DNA of 64,000 nucleotides from Odontocerum albicorne (GCA_949825065.1 OX463842.1:441501-505500); one strand, 5' to 3'. Counted from the first letter of the stretch, positions 1 through 12,124 are shown. Translations and numbers: made by a program. The notes: generated by a model from the sequence alone, not told the origin.

Positions 1-678
1 TATGCAGCGAAAGCGTAATAAAGAAATAATGTAATACTTACTCGTACATACCAATATAATACATACTCGTACATACCAATATAATACAAACTCGTACAAA
101 CCTATATAATACATACTCGTATAAACCAATATAATACGTACATTATATACTAATATATACTATATAGGTATGCAGCGAAAGCGTAATAAAGAAATAATGT
201 AATACATACTCGTACATACCAATATAATACATACAATATATACTAATATATACTATATAGGTATGCAGCGAAAGCGTAATAAAGAAATAATGTAATACAT
301 ACTCGTACATACCAATATAATATATACAATATATACTAATATATACTATATAGTATAGGTATGCAGCGAAAGCGTAATAAAGAAATACTGTAATACTTAC
401 TCGTACATACCAATATAATACAAACTCGTACATACCTATATAATACATACTCGTATATACCAATATAATACGTACAATATAAACTATATAGGTATGCAGC
501 GAAAGCGTAATAAAGAAATAATGTAATACATACTCGTACATATCAATATAATACATACAATATATACTAATATATACTATAAAGGTATGCAGCGATAGCG
601 TAATAAAGAAATAATGTAATACTTACTCGTACATACCAATATAATACATACCAATATAATATATACTCGTACATACGA
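1..678. repeat. Satellite-like tandem array at the left edge
   Basis: Units start with the conserved block gtatgcagcgaaagcgtaat at about 1, 170, 261, 359, 492 and 586, so unit length varies from about 92 to 169 bp. Length varies because an internal sub-repeat (atactcgtacataccaatat) is present in different copy numbers. The array runs off the left end, so its full size is unknown. Open frames across it are low-complexity artefacts. Confidence 0.85.
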
Positions 679-1350
679 ATAACTTTTCCTAAAGTTTTAT
701 TTGATAGAATATTTTCCGGAAATGAACCAATGAATACATACAAATCAACCAATGAATACATACAAAACTTGTGTGTATTTATTCATTGATTTCCGTTTGT
801 AATAAATACCAATTATTGAAATCTCAATTATCAGTGTTCATCTTATGCGTAGATCAGTCACATTAATAGGTAAGTGGTAATGCTATACTTAGGAAGATGT
901 AGGAAAAAACCACTATATCTTTCGTCCATTCAATCACCATCCCCTTTAACTCTTACAGCGTTAGATTAAATGCGACCTCACCCAAGTCAGCTATCACTTG
1001 TACTCTTGCCCCATTTTCACTGTTCTGATTATCACTTGAGAAAACTTCGTTGTTCTATTATCTGCATAGCCAGATAGGGAACTGCCACGATGGTAAGTAT
1101 TATATGAGACCGAGACGGGCTGCACCCCCTCGGGGTCCCAAGATCCACTTGCCATTCCGTGTAGCCCCTCAGCAAAGGGACCGAATCTCTTAATTCTGAT
1201 TCAAATCGGTGAAAAGCGGCGAGTGTTCGGGCTTTGACAGGGTACAATTGTTATGCAACAGAATCTCTCAAAGTTGGGTGACAATTTAAGGATTTCAAGA
1301 AAGATATAAAGAAATATAAACTGGTGGCATATCTTCTATAGGAAGGAATT
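679..1350. other. Non-coding stretch with a moderately GC-rich block (960-1245)
   Basis: No gene is recognisable. The block 960-1245 is more GC-balanced than its surroundings and seems single-copy in this window. It has no domain-like translation. It is a candidate conserved non-coding segment at most. Confidence 0.3.
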
Positions 1351-1430
1351 ACTCAGTGGCCTAACGGTTAGCATTCACACTAAGCAAACGGGTACCCCAG
1401 GTTTGATTCCTGACGGATTCACTTCTGGAC
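1351..1430 (+). mobile_element. tRNA-like SINE head
   Basis: The segment resembles a pol III type-2 promoter. An A-box-like tggcctaacggtta at 1357-1370 is followed about 40 bp later by a B-box-like ggtttgattcc at 1400-1410, one mismatch from GGTTCGANTCC. No acceptor-stem pairing of a working tRNA is evident, so a SINE remnant is the better reading. Confidence 0.45.
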
Positions 1431-1564
1431 AGATTTTACTCTTAGATTGTTTTATATTTAAGTTTATCTTTTTCCGTGCCTTGTATGTTGCTCATCATTA
1501 AATCTTATAGTGCATCTGAGTAACAACATAAATATTGCGCTATTTAAAAACTACCTGAAGAAAT

Positions 1565-1777
1565 GCTACAACTGATTAATCCTACTGCCAGCATTAATCC
1601 TACTGCCAGTATTAATCCTACTGCCAGTATTAATCCCACTGCCAGTATTGATCCTATTGCCAGTATTAATCCTACTGCCAGTATTAATGCTACTGCCAGT
1701 ATTAATCCTACTGCCAGTATTAATGCTACTGCCAGCATTAATCCTACTGCCAATATTAATCCTACTGCCAGTATTCT
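1565..1777. repeat. 18-bp minisatellite
   Basis: About 12 copies of attaatcctactgccagt occur with few substitutions. The unit is a multiple of three, so both strands show long but meaningless repetitive open frames. Confidence 0.95.
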
Positions 1778-1834
1778 ACGTTTAATTTTATACCGTCGGA
1801 ACTTTATTTAACATTTCATTGTAAAACAATTTGG

Positions 1835-2830
1835 CTTATTTACGCGTATTTCCTGGTGGCTATCTCTTCCAACCAACAAGAACACAGCAAATAAAGTTAC
1901 ATGGTCACAAAAATTATTCATATTTTTTTTATTTGTACGAAATTAGTGAACGATATAAATAATGAAAATAAATATGAGACGTCATCAATCAAAGGAAAAC
2001 AAAGGGATGGTGGATAGGAAAGAAAAATCGTGAATGAAACACGTTGCATTGACATGAAATTAAAAGTTTTTCATTCGCTTTTCAAAGCATTGAAATGACG
2101 GAGCAAGTGTTACATATGTGTAATTTGGTAACTGGTTTCAGAGTTTCACTGCATGAACAGTAAGCTGGTAACTGGTTTCAGAGTCTCACTGCATAGACAG
2201 TAAGTAGGTAACTGGTTTCAGAGTCTCACTGTATGGACAGTAAGTTGGTTACTAGTTTCTGAGTCTCACTGCATGGATAGTAAATTGGTAACTGGTTTTA
2301 GAGTCTCACTGCATGGACAGTGAGCTGGTAACTAGTTTAAGAGTCTCACTGTATGGCCAGTAAGTTGGTAACTGGTTTCAGAGTCTCACTGCATGGACAG
2401 TGAGCTGGTAACTTGTTTCAGAGTCAGAATAGTAAACAGGGAGAGTCATAATCGGAAAGACGCTGAATATTTTTGGCGAGATAAGAGAAAGCGGCGGGAC
2501 AGTTAACGATATTATATGGTAACTATACATTAGTGGCAGTTTGTGAATTTTGCATCTTTTTCTTATATTCCTTTAGTTCTTTTTTTGTTCTATAAAGTGA
2601 CATGATCGTACTTTCTCAGACTAAAAATAAATCTCAGATAAACATTTTGAAGACACTGTAGTAGTTTGTCCGAATCCAAATTACAGACGTCCGCATAGTC
2701 CAAAATTGGAAATACGGGTACCTGAGATAACATTCGTAAAATTTTGTTTTTAATAGTCAGGAATCTTTGCAACACTTTAAGGAAATGAAAGCTGAAGAAG
2801 ATTATTTGGCTCACATAATTTATTTAGTCT
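1835..2830 (-). mobile_element. LINE fragment, family L-a, containing an internal expanded array
   Basis: Read on the minus strand, a reverse-transcriptase C-terminal region comes first at 2814-2590 (FPILDYADVCNLD, then RFIFSLRKYDHVT). A short degenerate stretch follows, then the segment encoding TVHAVRLWNQLP-like sequence, then a 3' UTR ending in ctcttccaaccaac on the plus strand near 1865. The TVHAVRLWNQLP-coding block has been multiplied into the 40-bp array at 2127-2425. Stops and frameshifts show that it is dead. The same 3' region recurs at 34195-34605, 34705-35060 and 49435-49690. Confidence 0.75.
2127..2425. repeat. 40-bp minisatellite derived from LINE coding sequence
   Basis: Eight units of about 40 bp start with ggtaactggtttcagagtct. 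The reverse complement of one unit is the L-a C-terminal coding segment (TVHAVRLWNQLP). The single-copy version is visible at 34560-34600 and 34723-34755. Confidence 0.9.
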
Positions 2831-3466
2831 CGCTATTAGAGAGCGTTATTAAAAAACAAGCCTAGGTTTTTAATTATTTTATTCAATGGTGTAATAGAGT
2901 CATCAAGAAATATTGTAAGTAAGTCGGCGTTGAATGAGCTGAGAAGTTGACAATTTCCAATAAGGCTTATTTGAGACTTCGTAGAATTAATGAATACGCC
3001 ATGAAGTTCACTCGGAGATCGATTAAAGGTTCACTTTTAAATTGTCAAACGCTGTGTGAAAGTAATTAAGAACTAGATAAATAATACTCGTATGTATTTG
3101 CAAGTCATTCGCATAAAAATACTTTGGAAAAAAGGTTATTGGGTTGATGAATATAGAAAAGAGGAGTGAGGAGAAAATTCCATATTGGGAAATGTCTGTA
3201 AAGAGATCAGTCCAGTCAGATATTTGCTTCTGGTATATTTTAAGGATTGTTGCCTTTCTTTTACGTTACTAGAAAACTAAACAATGGTCGATTCAGATAA
3301 TAGTAAGGAACGCAAACTTGCCAGAAACATGTCAATCTACAGTTTTGAATCCATGGCTAAAATCTAATAAATTCAATTTATTAGTTATTTGCCTTTTTTA
3401 TCATATGTACCAATTATTTATATGTGATATCGAATAACATTAATAAAAATTGCAACATTTTTCATT
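2831..3466. other. AT-rich stretch with no recognised feature
   Basis: I see no domain-like open frame, repeat family or RNA gene here. Confidence 0.5.
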
Positions 3467-4080
3467 GATGTGTGTTATGTACTGTCACATATTGGAAGAG
3501 CCACAATGATGCGTGTTATGTACTGTCACATATGGGAAGAGCCACAATGATGCGTGTTATGTACTGTCACATATCGGAAGAGCCACAATGATGCGTGTTA
3601 TGTACTGTCACATATCGGAAGAGCCACAATGATGCGTGCTATGTACTGTCACATATCGGAAGAGCCACAATGATGTGTATTATATATTATCACATATTGG
3701 AAGAGCCATAATAATGTGTGTTATGTACCGTGACATATCGGAAGAGCCAAAATGATGTGTGTTATGTATTATCACATATTGGAAGAGCCATAATAATGTG
3801 TGTTATGTACTGTGACATATCGGAAGAGCCACAATGATGCGTGTTATGTATTGTCACATATCGGAAGAGCCACAATGATGTGTGTTATGTATTATCACAT
3901 ATTGGAAGAGCCATAATAATGTGTGTTATATAACGTGACATATCGGAAGAGCCACAATGATGTGTGTTATGTATTATCACATATTGGAAGAGCCATATTG
4001 ATGTGTGTTATGTACTGTCACATATCGAAAGAGACAGAATGATGTGTGTTATGTACTATCACATATCGGAAGAGCCACAA
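3467..4080. repeat. 41-bp minisatellite
   Basis: About 15 units of 41 bp read gatgtgtgttatgtactgtc followed by acatatcggaagagccacaat, with scattered substitutions. No single-copy source was found in the window. Confidence 0.95.
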
Positions 4081-4680
4081 AGGTTTATATGTAGTTCATC
4101 ACCGCTGTAGTAAGTTTTCTGTTTTTCCTTCCTCACATATTTTTCCAAACATATATAAATCTACTCTTTCCTATCTTAAAAAATATATTTTAAAATTTAT
4201 TTTTGTAACATTTTTAATCTTTCAATGAGACCTTTTAATATTGCCGTATTAGTCCAAGTGTTGCAAAGGATTGGTTAAAAAAATATCAACTTGTATATCG
4301 TTCTAAAAGTGGCCATATGTTTTTTTAATCTCAAGATCTATCCATAAAATTCACATAAAAAAACAATTCTTGTTCTATGTAAGCGTTGTTCCACTGAAAA
4401 CAAATCAAAGTTCTTTACCACTATGAAATAAGTATTCCACAATTACGTAAGTTAACTTGGCTAAATTTGGTAATATTTAGTGATATACAAACATATATTG
4501 AACTTAACTACACATAATAATATTAAGTAATTTTAAATAATGACTTGGTAATTACTCTTTTTATTATTATTACTGCTTTTTGTATCTCCTATACAAAAAG
4601 TTTGAGATAAAGTTTTGTATTTTTGTGAAGAATTTTAAGTCTTCGTATAACTTATTATATGTGCATTTGTATATAAAATA
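4081..4680. other. AT-rich stretch with no recognised feature
   Basis: There are only chance open frames, including a 60-codon frame running out of the 41-bp array. No family recognised. Confidence 0.5.
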
Positions 4681-4689
4681 CACTGTTGT

Positions 4690-5055
4690 GTTGTAATTTG
4701 TTTTTAACAAACACTGTTTATTCCACTTTTTTGTGACGGTATAACCCTACCGGTTTCAAGGCTTTCACCTCCGTATACCGATCGGAACATCTGTTGAACA
4801 GTTATTTCCCCAAAATCTCCCCGCTCTTGGCCGAAGTTATCCCTAGCCTTCCTCACCCCCCAGCCTCCAACCCTTGAAGCGTCTATATCGGTTTCAGTTC
4901 GAACAGCATTTAGTCTTGTTTGCGCTCCCCTGATGATGAGGTGAAAGCCTTGAAACCGGTAGGGTTATACCGTCACAAAAAGTGGAATAAACAGTGTTTG
5001 TTAAAAATAAATTAAAATGCCTTTAAACCTCCACAACGTTAATGCCTTAACTATA
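4690..5055. mobile_element. Foldback (palindromic) repeat, family FB1, copy 1
   Basis: The left arm (about 4705-4770) and right arm (about 4938-5004) are inverted copies of roughly 65 bp, carrying aaacactgtttattccac and its complement at the outer ends. The right arm contains ctgatgatgaggtgaaagcc directly followed by ttgaaaccgg. Outer sequence on the right (cctccacaacgttaatgcc) recurs at copies 2 and 3. No coding capacity. Confidence 0.85.
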
Positions 5056-5239
5056 AACAACACTGTTGTGTCATAAATTAAATAAATAATTAAACTTGGG
5101 TTCAATTTCTGTATCCTGTGTACTCTAAAAGGCGCTACATAAATACTCCTTTTTATTATGAACGTGCTTTGGTTATAATTTTTTTAATATTCAAGATTGA
5201 ACTTAAAAGTAATTGAAATAAGTTATAAAAATCTTGAGG

Positions 5240-5520
5240 ACGCCTGATACGTAATGAACTAGCGCGGACCTTAGGTGGGGAGGCGCTGTTGTAGAGAATA
5301 AGAAATATCCCGAGCGAGGAAACGAGTAGATTTAGCAGGAGACCAATCAGAACTAATTGCTCGGAGGGACGTGAGCGGGGAGCGCTAGAAGCTAGAGGCT
5401 AGAGGCTAGTAGCTAGGCTAGGAGCAGGGCTAGGAGTAGCGGGCCGCAGGGACTTGCACCCGACACCCCGCGAACATACCCCTAACTGAGCAACCAGACT
5501 ATATTACTTTAGGAACAGGA
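5240..5520. other. GC-rich single-copy island
   Basis: The block is far richer in G+C than its neighbours and contains a short imperfect run of gctagaggctag. No coding signal or TE similarity was recognised. It may be regulatory, but that is inference from composition only. Confidence 0.3.
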
Positions 5521-5889
5521 TTGATAAACATTACCAAAGAAAGAACAAAAAAATATATTTATTAACTAGCGTGGCCTGAATTGAGTTATGATTTTTGATA
5601 AAACGTAATTATTTATATTCTCTTACAAATAAATGAAAGAGAAGATAATAAGTAATTTAAAACCATCTTATGCATTTATCAAGAACTTACAGAACATAAC
5701 ATAACAACCACATGTGATGGTGCAAGGGAAGCTTATGTTTAGTAGAACAATTATAATAAGATTATTGCGGTGGAAATGCGTACATTTTGAAAATAATTGG
5801 TGTGTCAATGTATGGAAGGAGGCGGAACGAAGATGTCAATAACTAACCCATGTATAAACAGGATGTTTCCAGTAAATTAACAAGGAGTA

Positions 5890-6180
5890 TTTAGATGATT
5901 TGGTCCTGTGGATAGAATGAATGAAGAAAGAATGACTATGCAAGTCAGAAGCGTAAGGTGTGCGTGGAAAATAAAGAACAGGGATAACATGGTTCGATCA
6001 AATTGACCAAATTTTGGAAGTAAGTAAAATAAGAAGTATAAGTAACACAAGATTGTGTATGACGAGATATATTGATGTGGAGGAGGTGATAGTTAGTTCC
6101 TTTGGTACAAAAGTATCGAGATCTATTCACTCTGCCCATCCCGCAAAAGACACAGTGGTATGATATGTATGTATTGTATA
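5890..6180 (+). mobile_element. LINE fragment, family L-g
   Basis: With frameshifts the plus strand encodes a decayed LINE C-terminus: a WFG-V-RMNEERMT block, then WFDQIDQI-like sequence, then an R-MTRYIDVEE-like block. The same order is seen in the better copies at 6695-7095 and 51890-52460. Confidence 0.6.
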
Positions 6181-6337
6181 TGCAACAACACCTTACTTTG
6201 ACGAGTTTTTCTACCTCCTATTTTGAGGCTTTTTCAAGGCGGAGTGATCCCGATTGTCATGAAGGTAATGTTTAAATCTAAATTAGGTTATTTTTTATTG
6301 GAGATGTTTGCGGTATTGTATTACACTAGTTTTATAC

Positions 6338-6471
6338 AGTAGAACAGGGTGAGTTTATACAATGGAACAGGGCGAGTTATACAATGGAACAGGGCGAGTT
6401 TATACAATGGAACAGGGCGAGTTATACAATGGAACAGGGCGAGTTTATACAATGGAACAGGGAGAGTTTAA
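6338..6471. repeat. 22/23-bp minisatellite
   Basis: About six units of gagtttatacaatggaacag plus ggc occur, alternating by one base in length. Confidence 0.9.
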
Positions 6472-6694
6472 TGCTATTTGGTAATCTCTTCTAACTAACC
6501 AGAAAGCTGTTAAACACACCTTAAGGGAAAACTAAACTAGAAACTTTTTTTTTATTTATAAAATCTATTACCCAACGGTAACTCGTCACTCATGGGATGG
6601 AAGACAAGTGAATTATCGACTTGACCACGGAGGTGATGGTCTATTGACAAGTGTTTTGATAAATTATGAATTAATATTTTTGTATAATTTTTTA

Positions 6695-7095
6695 TGTATG
6701 TTAGCGACATATGGGTGTAAGGAGACGACAAAATGTTGTATAAATACGCGTATTGAGAATACACGGAGTGACAATGTATGACAAAATACGGAATGAAGGG
6801 AGTAGAGACGAATGTGAACTTATGATTGATATGTTAAGTAAGATAAATATAAGAGCATTTTAAGATGGCTTGGCCATGTAGAACGAATAAAAATTTATAA
6901 AGTCCAAATATGAGAGGAAAGTGTTGCAGAGGAAGACCGAGGAAAGCATGGTTGGATCAAGTGAATGGTATTTTGTAAGAAGGAAACGTAAAAAGTCAGA
7001 GCAGAGAAGTTAAGGGATATCGTAGAGGCGAAGGATGGTGATAGGAAATAGTGGCAAAATGGTGTAAGAGTATATATGGTATGTAAGTATGTAAA
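6695..7095 (+). mobile_element. LINE fragment, family L-g
   Basis: This is a dead reverse-transcriptase C-terminal region. A YGC-ETTK-like block follows gcgacatatgggtgtaa, then RWLGHVERI-like sequence, then GRPRKAWLDQVNGIL-like sequence around 6938-6975, then the terminal AKDGDR-like block. Frameshifts and stops interrupt all of it. Confidence 0.65.
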
Positions 7096-7450
7096 GTTAT
7101 ATTTTCAGAAGGTCTAAATGAGAAATAAGTGGGAGGAGAGAATATGACACGTTTGAGAAAGTTAGAATTAAGGATATGAGGGCACTCAGTCTACTCCATA
7201 AAAATACAGTTTTACAGTCTTCGTTGTTGCTGAGTCTTGAAGTCAAGAATCTCCTCGTTATTTCAACGTCAATTTTGAGCTGCACTTTCAAATTATACAA
7301 TTTTATAGTTTCCCTAAAAATATTTATGAAAAAAAATTGGGGTATTATCATAGAGCTTTTGCCATTGCTGGTCCTGTGGCAGCTTTAAAAAGCATTTGAA
7401 GACAAAAAATATTGGAAGGTCTCAACTAAATGTATGATTGTATATGTACA

Positions 7451-7565
7451 CTTAATACATACAGTACACTAACTAATACATTACATTAAACCTTAATCGA
7501 TACATTACATTAAAACTTACTCGATACATTACATTAAACCTTACTCGATACATTACAATAAAGCC
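7451..7565. repeat. About 23-bp minisatellite
   Basis: About five imperfect units of cgatacattacattaaacct occur. Confidence 0.8.
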
Positions 7566-7674
7566 AAATATATTACTACAATATATCAGAAGATCTACAA
7601 AGTTTTCTTGGTAGGTCTTCTTTTCCCTGGTAAGTTTTCGGCGGTTTTCTTACCAAACATATATATCAAAACAC

Positions 7675-8390
7675 ATGACACGCATGGCAACTAATGAAAT
7701 GTTCACCATCCCTAGAGTTAAAACCTCTTTTGCCCAAAGGCAATATGCTTATTTGGCTCCCATTACATACAATGGCGTGCCGACTTCAATAAAAGTAAAG
7801 GTAGGAAAACCATTTAGACAGTCGATCGGAGCGTGGTTGTTATTGCGACAGGATTTTGAGTACTTGGGCTTTCAGGATGAATGACGAGTGGAAAGGATTT
7901 ATGTGAGCTCGTGAGTGTGGGTCTCTTATTATTGTTTTAATTTTGGTTGTTATTGTATTTGTGTTTCTGTGTGTTTTCTTTTTTTTGTTTTGAATTTGTT
8001 TTGATTTTTATTCTTATGATTGTGTGCAGTATATTGTGGGATGAATATTTTTGGTCTTTCTGGAGCGATAATGTGTGAGGAGTTGAGTTTCGCAGGATGT
8101 TTCCAGTTGTAGTTGAGTGTCACTGTTTGTCAGGTTGATGAGAGCGTGCAACGGGGTTTTTTGTGTTATCAAAAATCGGAAAGAAGTATCGATTTATTTT
8201 TTCATGCTAAATATCCTCAGTGAGATACAGGCAAAAGCCTAGTTTACTGGGGATACGACAAATGAAAGGCAACAAACCCAGATCCATTAAAATTATATGT
8301 CCAAATCAAATTACCTGTTGTTTTTTCTCAAATTGTGTATATTTCTTGTCATGTGTAATAATAAAATAAAATAAAATAAATAAATATGCA
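7675..8390 (+). mobile_element. LINE 3' end, family L-b (C-terminal coding plus 3' UTR)
   Basis: The open frame 7675-7884 encodes a LINE-like C-terminus (SFAQRQYAYLAPITYN, then VPTSIK, then WLLLRQD). A long 3' UTR follows, containing tcctcagtgagatacaggca, and the element ends in an (AAATA)n-type tail near 8350-8390. Close relatives are at 45690-46560 (interrupted) and 21635-22170 (minus strand, carrying a 51-bp array). The element is 5'-truncated and not mobile by itself. Confidence 0.7.
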
Positions 8391-8399
8391 GATGCGAGA

Positions 8400-8535
8400 A
8401 TGTATATAATGGCCGCATTCACTACCTTACACTCAACGAATATGTATATTTATTTTGTAATATTTTTAATTTGTAAAAAATAAAAGTGGGATCGAATCCT
8501 GAACTTAAACGCCCTTGAAGAGTGTCCGCTCTATA
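8400..8535 (+). repeat. Dispersed repeat that is the single-copy relative of the 34-bp array
   Basis: Sequence from cactaccttacactcaacg through ttgtaatatttttaatttgt to ccttgaagagtgtccgctc matches the left flank and first unit of the array at 19915-20485. Class unknown. Confidence 0.6.
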
Positions 8536-9182
8536 TATGACACTATATACATTTGTTTTCAGGAACCAGGTCTGAGTAGAGAACAGCGAAGACTGGCAAC
8601 CCTAACTCTGCCACGTACGAGTACAAAGAATGGAGAAACATCCGCGTCTCCATGATTTTTCACCGCCCGCCCGACTTGCGATCCCTTACCTTACCGGTTA
8701 CCGGGCTCGAGGGGAACTCTGATCATAATCATTTTAGACTCGGCGAGACTTAACTTAACCAGTTCTTTCTTAATATTATTATACTTGAGACACGTACTTT
8801 TCGTAAAAAAGTGGTTTCAGACATTTTTACTGATCAAGTTAAAAGAGAAAATTGGGAATGAATCAAATCAGTCTTCTTAGTAAATCATTGTACAATATTA
8901 TGTCAATGTATAACGTTGTATATACTTTAATACCATCTCAAAAGATTGAACTCTAAGTTCCTTGTTTCAGATATTACGTACTCCATTTCGTAGAGGATAG
9001 TTTAATGATTTATTTATTGAAGCAATAAATGATCATTAATGTTCTTTACATATAATAAAATAACATTAAAAAATATAAAATATAGATTGCAATCTTAAAA
9101 AAACCTTCTTAAGAACATACATATGTTTCAAAATATAATACGAGTATGTTGCATGAAAACACCAACGAACATTGTATGGCTG

Positions 9183-9310
9183 TCTACACGGATACACCAA
9201 TGTACACTGTATCTACACGGAAACACCAATGTACACTGTATCAACACGGAAACACCAATGTACACTGTATCTATACGGAAACGTCGATGTACACTGTATA
9301 GCTATTTACA
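9183..9310. repeat. 29-bp minisatellite
   Basis: About five units of acacggaaacaccaatgtac plus actgtatct occur. Confidence 0.9.
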
Positions 9311-9403
9311 CGGAAACAAAAGTACGAGTATGATCAAATACAATTTATTAAATAAAACTTACAAAATAAGTTATGAGTAGGAGGACATAAATTAGAAGTT
9401 TAC

Positions 9404-9755
9404 ATAATCAATATATGCAGTACAAGCAACAATATATGCAGTACAATCAACAATATATGCAGTACAAGCAACAATATATGCAGTACAAGCAACAATATAT
9501 GCGGTACTAGCAACAATATATGCGGTACAAGAAACAATATATGCAGTACAAGCAACAATATATGCAGTACAAGCAACAATATACTCGTATGCAGTACAAG
9601 CAACAATATATGCAGTACAATCAACAATATATGCAGTACGAGTAACAATATATGCAATACAAGCAACAATATATGCAGTACGAGCAACAATATATGCAGT
9701 ACGAGCAACAATATATGCAGTACAAGCAACAATATATGCAGTACAAGCAACAAAT
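9404..9755. repeat. 21-bp minisatellite
   Basis: About 16 units of caatatatgcagtacaagca plus a occur. One unit at 9582-9589 carries an extra 6 bp that forms TACTCGTA. The in-frame unit length creates spurious repetitive open frames on both strands. Confidence 0.95.
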
Positions 9756-9989
9756 TCTCATTCTCGGTTTACAATTCGATATTTACTGCTATTCTTTTAT
9801 TCATTTTAATTTTCTTTTAACGGTCAAATTAAGTTTTTCACACCGATATTGATACGTAAACAGTGTTATTTGAGTAGAATAGAAAAAAAACCAGTATACA
9901 TTGAACAACACGTCAAAGTAAATCTATACAATTCAATCAATTCATCCCGATAAGAACTATATCTTCACTTTGCTCCTGTAAGTGGTCAA

Positions 9990-10165
9990 AATTATATGAA
10001 AAATCATTGTAACATGACAAGCTCAGTTAGTTCCGAAACATTAAAATACGATCTGATAATCCTAAATAACGTCGTAAGGTCAAATGTCTTTCTTTTATCT
10101 GAAAAGGTTGTAAGACCCTTCACTTCTAACCATAGACCATAGTCTAACTGCGTTTATGGGAAGAG
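9990..10165 (-). mobile_element. LINE fragment, family L-e
   Basis: The minus strand encodes a TFSDKRKTFDLTTLFRI-like block followed by SYFNVSELTELVML. This matches the plus-strand copy at 50300-50840 and the single-copy part of 53090-53335. It represents the unexpanded state of the 61-bp array at 53335-53755. Confidence 0.65.
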
Positions 10166-10469
10166 TTTCAAGTTTATAAATGGTGAAAATGAATGCAATG
10201 TCGTGTAATAAAAAAAGAGATGAGCGGAAAACAATATTCAATTGTTTGAAAACTGTATTAAAATAATTATTCTGTTAAAAGAAATTCATCGTTTGGCGTT
10301 TAAACTTTGTAAATTTCTTATGATTACATGACGTTGTTAATGTTTTTGAGTATTTATAGAGAATTTTAACTTTTCAATGTATTTTCCATTTGTAAGTCAA
10401 GATCGTAATCTCTTCAAACGTGAATTGATGCTTTGAGCAAAGTTCTGACAGGTTTTCGATATTTTACAT

Positions 10470-10780
10470 TTGTGCTTAAAGGATCCGATCGCTGATAACT
10501 AACTCCTCGCATTCCTACAGAAACACACCTCCGTGGATTCACGCGAGTGAGCGACACGCAAGTCCAGTGACGTCGCGGGGCGGACGTTACCCCGGTACAA
10601 AGCAGGGGGCGACAATAATGTTGGTTCAGCTAATTTCCGCTGTATCGGGTAATGTTTTTGTTTCGCATTACGCTTCATTACATCGGTACCCCCTGCCCAT
10701 CCCTAGCAACCCTTACACTGACATCAAGTGGGTCGTTACGCCCCTAGATCTGTACCAGGGACGGTTTAGCACACCGATTT
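10470..10780. other. GC-richer single-copy block
   Basis: The segment is compositionally distinct and contains a 97-codon frame (10567-10860) without recognisable domain features. I read it as non-coding and possibly conserved; this is inference. Confidence 0.25.
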
Positions 10781-10859
10781 TTTATTTTGTCGGGTTTTTA
10801 ACAAAATATTATCAAGTATTTTTTCACATACTAAAGTATACTCAGTCCTTTGATAATTA

Positions 10860-11480
10860 AATTCATAACAATAAGCAGATCAATTTAATTTTATCTCACC
10901 GTTTAGTAACAAAATTCATTCCACGAGCACCTCCGTTTCGTTACAGCATCGCTCAAAAAATTTAATTTCAATGTTGTAATCCCAAGTTCGAAACAAGGAA
11001 TAAGACAGCTTAACAAAATATGTATTTAATTTATAAATAATATTACTCACTTCAAATGAGGAATTCATTGAGAACTGTGTTTTTTTTGTGGCCAGATTAG
11101 TTTAACTTTCCTGTTACAGGATTCTTATGTAAAAATATATTTTGGATTCTACACCCTTTTAAGATTCAAATATTTAAGGTCAATAATACTTTTATTGTAA
11201 TTTTTGTTTGCTTTACATCTTTGTTATGTTGAAATACATTTTAATTTGTACGGTGTTTTAAGATTCACAAGTCAAACACACTAAAAATACATAAACATAA
11301 TAAAAATCGGCTGAAACAAATGAACATAAATAACGAGGGTCACATGCGATAGAAGAATCTCAATTAAATTTAAGAGCTAGATCTGCAAGACAGTGATCAA
11401 GCACGCTATGCTACACGTAGCCAAATTGTGATCTCTTAAGAAAAAAAGAGGAACAACTGTTTTACGAGTACGTCGTGGAG
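10860..11480. other. AT-rich stretch with no recognised feature
   Basis: No coding, RNA or repeat family recognised. Confidence 0.45.
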
Positions 11481-11639
11481 ATGTGCATGCTACGGCAGCC
11501 CTTGGGAGTTACTAGATTGAACAACACTGAAATTTCATGGAACAATAATGGACAACGCCCGGGAAGTACGACTACGCTGGTGGGTACGTGCAACGGCAAT
11601 ATGAAGGGTTTACCCTAAAAACAGCTAAAGATTGGAAAT

Positions 11640-12025
11640 TTCTAAATAGACACAGAAGAAACCCCAAGAAGACTTTTTAAAATAAAATGGAGGAGGACAT
11701 GGCGAGACTCGGACTTTCTAGTGATTTTCGAAGTAGAGAGAAATGGAGGAAGAAGGGCCAAGTAATCGAGCTCAAATTGATGGAATAAGGCGAAGGAAAA
11801 AAAATAATACTTGAATTGTAAATTCAAACAGAAGGCGCTTCTGGAGGGATCATGTGGACCGCATGGAGGATATAAGACTGACAAGAATCGCTAAGACTCA
11901 AAACCCTAACAGTAGGAGATTACCAGGAAGGCCGCCGAAAAGGTGGGACAGTTCGACGTCATCATCCCAGGACAGCCCACCGGCACAAACAGGTCATACA
12001 ACCTAAACCAAGAGGAATAAGAAGA
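11640..12025 (+). mobile_element. LINE 3' end, family L-j
   Basis: At about 11832-11950 the plus strand reads RFWRDHVDRMEDIRLTRIAK followed by RRLPGRPPKRWD, a typical LINE C-terminal motif set. The element ends in a (GAA)n tail near 12020-12035. A second fragment of a related element is at 63110-63230. Confidence 0.65.
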
Positions 12026-12124
12026 AGAAGAATTGTAAATTTTTTCAGATTTATTTTTTCTAAGATTTCCAATTGAGAACAGTACATTTATTTTTATATA
12101 TGTACACATACATTTAAATAACTT

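Noticed and set aside
1351..1430. Functional tRNA gene
   Set aside because: A and B boxes are present but acceptor and anticodon stems do not pair convincingly. The other tRNA-like heads in the window are SINEs.
1544..1811. Repetitive frames on both strands
   Set aside because: Product of the 18-bp minisatellite.
8560..8760. Possible exon after a ttttcag acceptor-like site near 8570
   Set aside because: Frames after the site close quickly and show no family resemblance. No matching donor was found.
9400..9753. 117-codon Leu/His-rich frame
   Set aside because: Product of the 21-bp minisatellite; the unit is a multiple of three, so no frame is interrupted.
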